Shown here in pieces: positions 34,436 through 46,400 of a DNA stretch of 64,000 nucleotides (position 1 is the first letter of the stretch; every line of letters starts with the position of its first letter). The position numbers and the translations under genes are program-made. The DNA is from a virus, in the IMG/VR virus record IMGVR_UViG_3300021963_007714, positions 1-64,000 of that record. One strand, given 5' to 3'. The notes under the pieces were generated by a model, which saw only the letters and a program-made list of their open reading frames with translations, was not told where the DNA came from and searched no databases.

Positions 34436-34450
34436 GTTGGAAAGTCCAAC
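34436..34450 (+). other. 5' leader hairpin
   Basis: GTTGGA, loop AAG, TCCAAC: a perfect 6-bp stem about 12 nt from the predicted mRNA 5' end and 5 nt before the AGGAG. It could protect the message from decay or shape ribosome access. A weaker hairpin of the same kind (AGCAT...ATGCT, 62401-62416) lies in the leader of the gene at 62439. Confidence 0.5.
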
Positions 34451-34467
34451 AATTAGGAGAAATTTAA

Positions 34468-37428
34468 ATGGCAACATTGAACGAATTAGGTAGAAATAGT
34501 GCCGCAATCACATATGGACCAAGCAGTTTAGGTGCTGATTCTTGGCCAACTCTGACACTTTGGGATCAGTGGTTGAGAAACGACACACTACAGGGCACAG
34601 CTACCGCATCATCTACCACAGTAACTGGTGTAGGTTCAGTATATTTGACACAATTGAGAGCAGGAGATGTTGTTCTCATTGCAGGTCAACAAAGAACTGT
34701 AGCATCTGTGGCCAGTGACACAAGCTTTTCTGTTACAGTAGCATTTAGTCCTGCTATTACAGTGGCAAGTGCTGTGAAATTTATTAATACAACACTTACA
34801 GGAACAGCTGGTGCAACTGTTCGTCAAAGTACCAATGGTACTGTGTCTGTGGTCAGTGGACTAACGCAGGTTGTAGGTACAGGTACTTATTTCTTAAGTG
34901 ATATGACAAGTGCTGTGACTACTGGCAGCGCAATGGCAGGAACTATCAGCATTGACGTTAGTGGTAATGTAACAGGTTCTGGTACATCATTCTTAACTGG
35001 CGCCAGTGCTAATCAATTACAGCCAGGTGACTGTCTATGGATTAACACAGCTACAACTTCATATCTAGTAGTTGCTTCTGTGGTAAGTGATACTACTGCA
35101 ACAGTTGTAACTGCACCTAGCGGAGCGATTTCAGGTGGAACATATGCTAAAGCGACCAACGGTGTAATTGGAAGATATATCAGTATCAATGGTAGATTCC
35201 GCCAGGTTACTAGCATTGAGAATAATACCAGTATGTATGTTAATGCAGCTTGGGATTTCACTGACAGCGGCATGAAAGTAAAAACTTTCCCAAGGGGTAC
35301 AGTGGCAGTAAGTGCCGGAACATCTAATGTGACAGGATCAAATACAAACTTTTTCTGGGATTTTGTTTCAGGTGACCAAGTTTGGTTTGGTGATGAATTA
35401 CGTACAATGACTTTTAGTTCCCCCACAGTAGCTACAATTACTGATTATTCAGGATATTCAGGAACTGCTATTGGTGTTCTGCGTCAAGGCTTTTCAGGAT
35501 TACCACTACACAGGGAAGATACATACATCACGGGTTCAGGAACAGCATTTTTAACAGAATTGCGAGTTGGTGATGATCTAATTATTAATGGCACTGAATG
35601 TACGGTAACACAAATTTTAAGTAATACCTTAATGAGAGTCAATATAGATTGGACGCATACTATTAGTGGACAAACTATATATAAGAAACGTAAAGTGCAT
35701 GGTTGGATATTAGAGGGTACAAGAGAGGGTTCTGGTTCTGCAGGTAAGTTTACTACAAGTGATAGCATGTTGATCACAGCAAATACCTTTGCTATAGCAG
35801 GAACAAACACAATTACATTAAATAATGCTAGTTCATTTAACCAATATGCTTTTGTTAAGATTCAAGGTGCTGGTGGACCTCCTGTTGCCCTAAGTGGACA
35901 AATTAATACTGTTAGTGGTAGCACTACTATTACAGGTGTTAATACTCTGTTTACAAGCCAATTACACGTAGGTGCTGAAATCTGTATTGCTGGTCAATAT
36001 TTTACTGTTACAGCGATTGCCAGTGATACCAGCCTTACAGTGAATGCTTCAATGAGTGTTACTGGTCCTACTCCAATATATAGGACTACACCGTTGTATA
36101 CCTATATTGCCAGTAAGGTCTCAAATACATTAACATTGGGTACCACAATCAAAAATACATTGACATCCACAGGTGCTAATCCTCCATTGGTATATACTCC
36201 TAGTGCTGCTACAGACTTTTTAGAGTATGTCTATAGTGCTCCCAATAAGACAGCAGAAGCTAGCGTTACATTGTTTAACACGAGCTTAGATCGCAAGTAT
36301 ATGGGCGTTAGATTTTATCCATTAGCTACTGGTGGCGGTTCTGGTAATACATTGGCAACTGCCGGTGCAGCATACAATACCACAGTATATGAGCGTTGGA
36401 CAGCAACTCATGCTCAAACAAATGGTGTTGGTATCAATCAAGCTGATCGTAGTGGTAATACTGATGCACTAAGTGGTGTAACTGATATTACAAGTTGCTA
36501 CCAAACAACAGGTGGATTCTTATATCTATTTGCCAAGCCTCGATATTTTATCGTACAGGGCAAGTCATTTAGTAACCTATTCCAACCATGGGTAGGATGT
36601 GTAGAATTTGAGCGTGCTCAACCAGAAGATACAGGTACAGGCTTAGGTGTAAGTACAGGTATTAGTTTTGCTACTGCTCCGACCACTACAACAGCTTTAT
36701 CAGGTACCCCTGCTATAGCTCCATGGCCTTGCTTTGCATATTTCCATAGCAATAGATTCCCATTGGGCAGCGAACAGACACCTACAGCACCTGTAAACTT
36801 TACTACTGGTCATGCTGTACACGGTGGTATATTTGCTGTTCCTAGAATTAGATCAAGCACTGGTGATTTGGTTGGATTAAATGCTCATGTTTATAGTGCA
36901 GCTACAATTACAACTGGACGTTGGGGACACTTATACGACCTACGTGCTGGCGGTTCTTACAATGATCCTACTACTGCTATTGCTGGTGGTGCAATTACAG
37001 CAACAGCCAATACTGTACCTCAACCACACCTTGGACATTTGGTGCCAGTGAACACTAACATTTACAATGCTAAACGTTTTATGTTTAGCCCAGTGGTAGT
37101 ATTAGGTCCAAGTTATGATCCAGATATCCGTGGTAGAATTTATGGATTAAAGATTATACCTGCTGGTTTAGGAACATTGATGGATACCGTTAGTGTTACA
37201 ATAGACAGTAATGATTTTTATGATTCGACACAATCAGCGCAGGATCATTGGGTGGTTACTGTTGCCAATCAATCTTCTGGATTGCCTAGCATTTTAACTT
37301 ATAGATTCTATCTAAATAGTAACCTTGCTCCACAGGCATATAGAAGTATTGAGGATGTTGGTGCGGCTACATCAGCTAACACTAAGACCACATTCGCTAA
37401 TAACTTTAGATTTGCTATACCGGCTTAA
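34468..37428 (+). CDS. Virion protein with repeated small beta modules
   Basis: A 986-residue structural protein. It contains about seven copies of a short beta module patterned as T-x-VTG-x-GT-x-F-x-x-QL-x-x-GD-x-x-I-x-G-x-x-x-TV-x-x-I-x-SDT-x-x-x-V: for example VTGVGSVYLTQLRAGDVVLI then SVASDTSFSVTVAFS; GTGTYFLSDM; GSGTSFLTGA; GSNTNFFWDF; GSGTAFLTELRVGDDLII; and ITGVNTLFTSQLHVGAEICI then AIASDTSLTVNASMS. One copy also occurs in the protein at 53976 (VTGVNSKWSSQLSPGDFIVV). The second half is different and probably forms a large head or tail domain. Strong AGGAG 8 nt before ATG suggests high expression. Confidence 0.7.
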   Translation: MATLNELGRNSAAITYGPSSLGADSWPTLTLWDQWLRNDTLQGTATASSTTVTGVGSVYLTQLRAGDVVLIAGQQRTVASVASDTSFSVTVAFSPAITVASAVKFINTTLTGTAGATVRQSTNGTVSVVSGLTQVVGTGTYFLSDMTSAVTTGSAMAGTISIDVSGNVTGSGTSFLTGASANQLQPGDCLWINTATTSYLVVASVVSDTTATVVTAPSGAISGGTYAKATNGVIGRYISINGRFRQVTSIENNTSMYVNAAWDFTDSGMKVKTFPRGTVAVSAGTSNVTGSNTNFFWDFVSGDQVWFGDELRTMTFSSPTVATITDYSGYSGTAIGVLRQGFSGLPLHREDTYITGSGTAFLTELRVGDDLIINGTECTVTQILSNTLMRVNIDWTHTISGQTIYKKRKVHGWILEGTREGSGSAGKFTTSDSMLITANTFAIAGTNTITLNNASSFNQYAFVKIQGAGGPPVALSGQINTVSGSTTITGVNTLFTSQLHVGAEICIAGQYFTVTAIASDTSLTVNASMSVTGPTPIYRTTPLYTYIASKVSNTLTLGTTIKNTLTSTGANPPLVYTPSAATDFLEYVYSAPNKTAEASVTLFNTSLDRKYMGVRFYPLATGGGSGNTLATAGAAYNTTVYERWTATHAQTNGVGINQADRSGNTDALSGVTDITSCYQTTGGFLYLFAKPRYFIVQGKSFSNLFQPWVGCVEFERAQPEDTGTGLGVSTGISFATAPTTTTALSGTPAIAPWPCFAYFHSNRFPLGSEQTPTAPVNFTTGHAVHGGIFAVPRIRSSTGDLVGLNAHVYSAATITTGRWGHLYDLRAGGSYNDPTTAIAGGAITATANTVPQPHLGHLVPVNTNIYNAKRFMFSPVVVLGPSYDPDIRGRIYGLKIIPAGLGTLMDTVSVTIDSNDFYDSTQSAQDHWVVTVANQSSGLPSILTYRFYLNSNLAPQAYRSIEDVGAATSANTKTTFANNFRFAIPA

Positions 37429-37445
37429 CGGCGTCTAGAGCATAG

Positions 37446-37478
37446 AAAAAGCCAGCAGAACACGCTGGCTTTTTTTTT
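37446..37478 (+). terminator. Strong rho-independent terminator
   Basis: GCCAGC (37451-37456), loop AGAACAC, GCTGGC (37464-37469), then nine T. An A-run precedes the stem. It separates the structural gene from the giant gene, which starts with its own promoter box right after the T-run. Confidence 0.9.
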
Positions 37479-37486
37479 GGTAAATA
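37479..37486 (+). promoter_or_regulatory. Late promoter box (GGTAAATA), near-leaderless
   Basis: GGTAAATA directly abuts the terminator T-run and ends 7 nt before ATG 37494 of the giant gene. At T4 spacing the message would start 2 nt before the AUG, and no Shine-Dalgarno sequence is present. The bases ATCATGC around the start match those at 2433 and 57158. Confidence 0.6.
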
Positions 37487-37493
37487 TGATATC

Positions 37494-40400
37494 ATGCCGA
37501 TCTTAGTGTTTCCTCCTCCCGGTTCACCCGGTTCACAAGCTTTAACTGCTACCTTCGTAGTAGTAGTACCAGAAGCTGGAACACCTAAACAAGTCCTTCA
37601 AAGTATATCAACCTCTACTGTAACTGTTTTTATACAGGAAGGTATTCCAGTCACCAGTCAACCTGCGTATTATTCAGCAGATGTAGTTAATTGGTATATA
37701 AATGATAATACATTGTTGCCATTAACACCAGTAAGTCAAAGCACTATTACTTTGACCTATAGGTCAACACCTATCTACAATCCATTAAACAAGATTAAGA
37801 TAAGATCGTCTAGTTATGAATTTCCTATAATTGTTACACCTACTACAGTAACTAGCACTTCTCTTAGTTTTACCAATCCTATTGAACTTAATTTGCCAGT
37901 AATAAGCGATGCTAGGATATATTTTGGAGAAAATACAACTGTAGAGACGCCTAGGTATTCTGGAGATAGTGTCCCTACGTACGAATTAAAATACACAGGA
38001 AGAAAATTTCCTAAGATACCTGTGTTGGAAATTCCAGAGCGTGGATACCAACTAACTACCGTTACCAACACCACAGCTACCCTTGGACCAACAGTTGGGG
38101 TTCCTATAGTAAATCAAACATATTTTGATTCATCGAATTATGTTAATTACTACCTATATGATTCAGATATCTTTACTGTAACTCATAGTGTCCCGCCAAC
38201 GATAACAGTAAATTTTGTCTACGATCAGCGTATAAAAATTACCAACCTGATTAGAGTTGCCAATCAAGAATATACGTACCCTAGAGTTTTGACCCTAACA
38301 AGTTCAACTAATTCCAGTATAACATTTAATAATCCTGGAGATTTTGGTGTTTGGTCTCAAGGGTACATTTACTTTCAAGAAATCAATTCTATTCAAATAG
38401 CTAGTTACACAGCTACCAATAACACAGTACTATTGGGCAACTTTGATCTTGTAGCAAGAAGAAAAGTTAGAATTGGAGTAGAGTTAGCAGAACTGCCAAA
38501 CTTACCAAACGCAGAAGTTGTCCAAAAAAATGATCAGCTTAGGGCAATAGGATATCAATTTGGAAAGCCAGGCCCGAGTTTTCAAAATATCACAACCTCT
38601 AGTATTGTTATATTCCCTAATCCTGGATATTCAGCATTAACACAATCGGCCTATTACAGTTCTGACATTGTACGTAATTATATCTATGATGAAGATTTAT
38701 TCCCGTTAACTGCGTCAACAGAGTCAACTGTAGTTCTAACATTTAATCCTGTAGAATATATTAATTTAGTTAACAAAGTAAGAATTAGTGGAAGTAGCTA
38801 CACCTATCCAACTATACTAAATCTTACCAGTGCAACAAACACATCAGTTTCATTTGTCAATCCTGGTGATTTCCCAATTATATCAGAACCAGTAATTTAT
38901 TTTGGTCAGGACAGCATAACAGAAAATGTAAGATATTCAAGTGATCTAGTATCTGAATTTAGTTCGGCTTTGGTTTCAAATCCAGTTTTTAGAATTGTAC
39001 AACCATTATTTGAATTACGTCCTAGAGCAGCAATTTTAGTTACAGTAACTAACTATACCAGCACAATGTTTTCTAGTATAGGTATACCTATATTAAATCA
39101 AACTGCCTATTATACTTCAAATGTTGTAGATTACTATATAAATGATAATGATCTGTTGCCTTTGACCGCAATAAGCACAGCATCAATTACAATATCTTTC
39201 TTTAATAGCATATATACCAATCAGCTTAACAGAGTAAGAATAGCTAACGAAACTTATGAATATCCTAGAGTAATTAACCTCACAACATCAAATTCTACCA
39301 GTATAACTTTTAATAACCCTGGAGATTTTGGTATCATATCTGAAGGAAAAATCTATTTTCAAGAATCTGTGACACAGGTAAATTCAGTTTATAGTGAGTC
39401 ACCTTACCAGTTTAATATCGCCTATCCTACTCTAGATGTGAAGCGACATGTAAGAATAGGAGAACAATTTGTAGATACAACTCTAAGGGTAGGTAGCCAA
39501 GAATTATCAACTGTAACATCATCAGCTACCATTGTATACCCTGGACCAGCAATACCTATACCTTATTTGGAAAGTAAGTATTTGGCAGATGTGGTGAATT
39601 ATTATATCAATGATAATGATCTATTACCATTAACCAATTTAACTACGGCTTCGATCAGACTGAACTTTGCCTATACAACATTTCAAAACCCTATCAATAA
39701 AATTAGGATCTTTGGACCGGAGTATAACTATCCTAGATTAATCACGATAACCAGTGCTACAAATACCTATGTAGAATTCGCTAACCCCGGTGATTTACCA
39801 GTTATCAGTGATCCTAAATTTCAATTTGCTGAAAACAGTCAAATAGATACAGCTATCTACATAAGCCGAGATTTTGCTAATTTTACCTATCTGCCATATA
39901 GAAAAGTTAAATTAGGTAATGAAATAAAAGCCAGTTCTACCAGTACTATAACATCGGGTGCTGTGGCTAGATATAAATTTTCCTTACCACTTACTACACA
40001 ATTTTCTAATCAACTGCCTCCAAACATAGGTGCTATTAATGTATGGACAGCATTAGATCACGATCTACCATTCTTTAATACACCTCTCGTATATAATATT
40101 GCTCAAACAATTTATACAACTGGTTTTCCTGCTCCCGGTTTTTATACCTATACATCAGTTCAACGTGGAGATGTGGCCAGAGGCCTAGCACCAATAACTA
40201 TTCCAGGTGACATTGCTAGCTATACCAATAATTATTTGGTTTTCTTAGGCAGGGCTCCTTTAAGAGAACCTGCAGCAGGTTTGGTAAAAATAGGGCAAGG
40301 AGCACTTACAAGAAGAATAGTTGAACCAATTAGATTTACTCGTCCTAATATCTACATCACTGTTACATCAGCTACATCATTTGCTAGATCAGTTAACCTT

Positions 40401-43400
40401 CAAGATATACCTGCCAAATATACTAGTGATTATGTTTCATATTATCTTTATGATAATGACATTTTTACTATAACAAATCTTAGCACTGTAACTAGTTATG
40501 TATTGCCATTTATAGACAGCAATGTCAATTTAGATTTGTATACACCAGATAGCACAATACAATTGGCAAATAGAGATTCTGGGTATATCTATCCTAGTCC
40601 TATAACATTTACAAGCTATGATACTACTAGTGTTTCTATAACATTAGCTAGTGAATTGCCTATCATAAGTGGTCCTAGACTATTGTTTATACAGCCATCT
40701 AGTGTAGATATTTTATTAACTCAATCTACAGCTAGCTTTATAACAGCTCAAGGTAGCGTAGGTTCGCTCTATACACAAAGTCTGGTTTCTTCTATTCTAC
40801 CACCTGTATCACCTAGAGAAAGATTATTTTACAGCAGACTGGCACCTGGATATGGATTAAGAGGTATACCTATCGCGGAAAGTACCAGAAGCCAAATTTA
40901 TCCTATAGCGACAGTTACCACACCAAGAGTAGGCGAACATGTAGTAATAGGTGATCCATTCGCCAGCGTAGAACCTACACTAGGGTTAGGCAATTTTACA
41001 TTAAAGCCTAGACGCTCTCTTGTAGTCGGTGATGGCATCGCCATTGCTGGAAATATATTCCAGCCTAATAGAATTGAATATAGCAGATTCCCTGGAGTAT
41101 CACCAGGTGTAGATTTTGGTGTATATATAAGAACTCTATCCACTGTCACATCTAGCGCAGCGATAGTTTACCCAGGTCCGATTATACGAGTTCCTTACTT
41201 AGATAGTAATTACACCAGTGATGTAGTTAATTGGTATATTAATGAAGAAACTCTTTTACCTTTAACAGCAGTTTCTACAAGTACAATAAGGTTAACTTTT
41301 CAAAATACCAGTTATGTCAACCCGCTGAATAAGATACGTGTCTTTAATTCAAATTACACCTATCCTAATTCTATAACGCCAGGATTAATTAATTTAACCA
41401 GTGCTACAAACAACTACATTGAGTTTGCCAATCCAGGTAATTTTCCTGTAATAAGTGAACCAAGATTCCAGTTTGCAGAAATTAGTTCTGTAGATGTTGC
41501 CTTATTCTCTACAAGTGCAACTATTGTTCGTCCAATAGCATCTATATTGACTTCCACGTTGGTTACTGCAACTGTGTTTATGTCTTCGCTAGGAGCGGTT
41601 GATCTTATTACACGCCGTGTAAAAACAAACAACTTTATCAGTACAGATATTACAATTAGTTCTGGTGCTACAACACTTGACTATAGAAGAAAAAATCTAT
41701 TAGGATCAAATATTGCAGATGTACTGAGTACAGCTACACAGCTAACAGCAGGGACACTTACAACTAGAAGAAGTCTGCGTATTGGGGCGATTCTACAAGA
41801 TACACAAATTTCTACACCTGTAATAGCTAAATTTGATTTTATTGTTGCCCGTGCTAGAAGAATTTATAGTCAATGGGAAGGTTTTTACTCTAGTGCTACA
41901 CAAACTATCACACAAATTACTACCACTGCTACAATAAGATATCCTAATGTTGGTATTCCTATTATTTCGCAGCAGGCCAAGTACTCATCAGATGCTGTCA
42001 GCTGGTATATATATGATAATAATACACTGCCTATAAATCAAATTACAACAAGTTCTATAACCTATTTCTTTGATCCTTTTGCTTACATCAACCCAGATAA
42101 TGTGTTTAAAGCAGTAAATGAGCGTACTGGAGTAACACATGCGCCCTTATATGTTACGACTAGCACAGCTGGCAGCGTGACATTTGCAAATACAAGTATA
42201 CCTGTAGTTAGTGATCTAAAGATATATTTTGGCAGTTCATCTACACAAGATATAGTAACCTACAGCAGTCCTATTTTCCTACCTCGTACAGAATCATATG
42301 CTGACCAATTTACAGCAGTCAATAGAGCTAGTGTCCCTAGTGCTTTAAGAAATTATTACATGCACAAGATAGCTCCTGGGTACAACAGCGTGCAGGCAGT
42401 TTCATTTACTCATTTAACTGTGGGAGGTAGACCTCCTAGTCAATTAGACAACTATATTGGTACTGATGTTATTACTAATGAATCTGTCAACCTAGGTGCA
42501 TTACCAAGTAATAGGTATGATGTAGTTAATCAATATATCTATGATACAAATGTTCCACAAAGAACAACAGGTTACGATAGCAATATTACATTGAATTTTG
42601 ATAATAATAATGTTCCAGGAGTAACACCACTGAGATTTAAGCTTGGTCAAACTGTTAGATTTACCCAAAGTGAAAGCACATATACCGGTACAGCTACAAT
42701 AACAATATCAAACCTACAAGGCGTAACGTTTTCAACACCATCTGGATTTCCTGTCCTTGGCGGCATTGTAGTAACCAATATTACCACAGCCAGTTACAGC
42801 GTGGATTGGGCCTTTAGAGATTTATCAGACAAAGTTACATTTAGGAATAATACAAGGGTTTTAGAAAATCTTGCGCAGGTTGGAAGAAAACCTAATCTAA
42901 GAGGAATCAGTATTTTCTTAGAAAGAGGTATAACACATCAGCATACTTTACATAAAACAACCAGTGACGGTCTAGATTTTTATCGTGATTCGAGATTAGA
43001 GGGAGATTACCCTGTACAAACTACAGGAAGGTCTGCGGCTGAACCAATATTAATACCTACACCTGATCTGCGTAATCCTTATAATATTATTAATTCCTAT
43101 ATTTTTGATGATAATATTATTACCAATAATGCCAGAGCTGATAGAATACAATACAATGCTGTACAAAATTATATCTATGACAATGAAATATTTACAAGGT
43201 CAGTGATATCAGCATTTACAGGTACTAACCTCGTTACCTATGATTTTGATAGGAGAGATTTCAATACATTCCCAGCTGGTAGTATGATAAGGTTAAAGTA
43301 TGGTCTTAACCAAATTACTACAGCAACGGTAGTGAGCAGTACCGTATATGGAGTTACAATTCAAGATATAAAACAGTTTCCCGGTGCTAACAATCTAACT

Positions 43401-46400
43401 ATTTCTAGATATCCAGCTACTCTAGCCAATCAATTTACTGATAATTTCACAATTGATAACAAGGGGTATGCCATTTACAATTATTTGCTGGCTAGAATGG
43501 CCCCTGGTATTAGAAAAGGTTATACCAGTAACATATTTTACGCCAGTGAAACAAGTAGATTAGGGCCTTTACCTAAGTTATCAAGTAGTATTGTAGTCAA
43601 ACCAGATTCATGGTATGCTAGTAGAACAGTTACATCTGTCCAAACAAGTTCTACTATTGTATATCCTAATGGCAGGATTGAAATAACAGGTCGTAGTCAA
43701 GAATATACCAATAACACAGTTAACCAATACATCTTTGATAGAGATATATTTGTTGGTTCTTATATACTGTTCAATTCAACATATCTATTAGATAGCAATC
43801 AATACGCTACACCCAATGCAGATCGAATTCAATACAACAGTGTGAATATATACACTTATGATTTAGAATTATATTCAAGAACCAATATATTCCTAGACAG
43901 ATCAGTTATAACCTTGTATTTTAATAAGAATACCATAGTAATTAATCCTAACAACATCGTTAGAGTTAGTAACCAGATTACAGGATACAGCAACACCTTT
44001 ACAATTTTTAATGTTACATCTAGATCAGTTGACCTGCTGAATCCTAATCCATATAGTACATTCCCATCTATAAGTAACCTATTTTTAGAATTTGGTGTAG
44101 TAACAACAAGCGATTCGGCAAGCTTCAGTAATTATAATCGCATACCGATTCTTACACAATCTAATCTACCTGTGAGATCTCCTAGTGTAAGAAGAATCGA
44201 AACCAGTGCTACAACAATGGTTATGAGCTTGCCTACATATAGAGATAGGCTAACCACTGCTGCGAAGGTAATTGCTCCTACACAAATTTCTACTCAGGTA
44301 GCTAAGTCTTCTATAAAGATCAGTATAGGGTCAACTGTAGTAAGTCAAAATTTCAATAGAACTCTAACAGGTATAACCACTTCTACCTCAATTGTCTATC
44401 ATAGTTCAAGAGTGGCGCAAGTTACCGCTATAGGCAATAAATTCACGAACAATATTGTAAGCCTGTACACATTTGAAAGAGATATAATTGTTACTCAAAC
44501 TATTATCAGTCCTACTATAGATGTTTACTATCAAAACATTGTTCCTACTCTTAACTATGATAAGGTAAAAATTGAGCGTGCCGATACAGGTTACTCATTT
44601 GAAAGTAACATAATCAGTTTCCATGCTGGTGTTAGCGGTCTTCCACCTTATATAAAATTACCAGTAAGTATAGGATTCCCTGAAGTCAGCGCAACTCCTA
44701 TATTTTTATCGTTTGGTATTGCTATTCAAAATAATACTCCAATTTATACTGATAGTAACCAAATTGGTTATGTACCTTTACAGAGATATATTAGACAGAA
44801 AAATCAAATATTAACCCCAGTAGTTCAGGCCATTGATGTACCAATGGATCTGCGCAAAACTTGGACTGGTTCTACTGCTAGTAGTGTTATATCATATAGC
44901 GGTAATTATGGATTATTACCTGCTCCGGCAAGTTACACAAGTGATTATGTTTCCACCTATATCAATGATAGTGATATTTTTGTAATCACTCCGTTGGCCT
45001 CTACATCAACCGTTGTTTTAAATTTCCAAACTCACTTAGATATAGTGACTAATTTGAATGAAAACAATGTGATTAGGTTAAGCAACGGAACTAACGAATG
45101 GCAAGCTATTCTTACTCCTACAAATGTGTCAACGACTGCAATCACTTTTACTTACGTTAATTTTCCAGTGATTAGTGAACCTCAGGTATCGTTCCAAAGA
45201 ACCAGTAGTATTGCTACAGCAACTTATACAATGTCAAGAAGTGGCATCTATGTGGAATCTTTGTCCAAACAGACTGTACAGGTTAAAGCAGTAGAGCGTC
45301 GTCCAGAATATGCTGTTACTCGTCAAGGCATAAAATTAATTGGAGAAATAAGTTATCCAGTTAGAACTCTAAGCACTGTAACATCTACCGCCACAATAAG
45401 TTATCCTGGACCTGGCATTGAAATCATAGCTAGAAACAATTTTGATGTCTATAACATTGTATCAGAATATACGTTTGATAGTAATATAATAAGGTCTACA
45501 TCTGTATTAGACACAGTTCAATATAATACTGTTAATCTTTATACCTTCGACAGAGATATATGGATTAGATCGGTCATACGAGAAAACATTACATTATTTT
45601 ATACATTAAACGGACCAAATCCTAGCAACATAATCAAACTATACAAGACTAATACAGGTTATGAAGCAACACCTACTGTACTAGCATTTACTAATTACGA
45701 AGATGGGAAAAAATCAGTTACCATAGCCTATGAACCTAACTTCCCATCAATAAGCAATATGTTTATTCAGTTTGGGTTCAACAGTATTTCTAGCACACCA
45801 ATTTACTTAGATAATAATAGAATACCGTTGGTTACTGGTCCTAGATTCTTAACCAAGAACTATAGGATTCTAAGTTTTGTTCCTGAAGTTAAAGAAGTAT
45901 ATAACCAAAAACAAACACTGACTACTGTAACAACTACTGCTACACAGGTTTTTCCAAATTATGGAATACATACAAGTCATATACCTGCTACCTACACCAG
46001 TGACTATGTAACTTACTATACATATGATAATGATCTGTTCCCACTGACTACAATTAGTCAACCTGGTAATATTACTCTATTCTTTACACCAACTGATTAT
46101 ATTAACAATACCAATCAAATAAGATTAGGTAATAAAGAATATACCTATCCTAGTGTAATAAATTTAACCAGTGCTACTAATACCAGTGTTAGCTTTAACA
46201 TTGTGGGATCATTCCCTATTATATCAGACCCCACAATATTTTTTGCCGAAAACTCGTATATCGACACGGCTATCTATACAGTCTCATCTAGACCTATCAC
46301 CTATGATATTATTAAGCCACAAGGTATAAAATTACAGGATCCATCCAGACCGATTATCACTAAATCAACACTAACAACATTTGTAACTCCTGTAACACAG

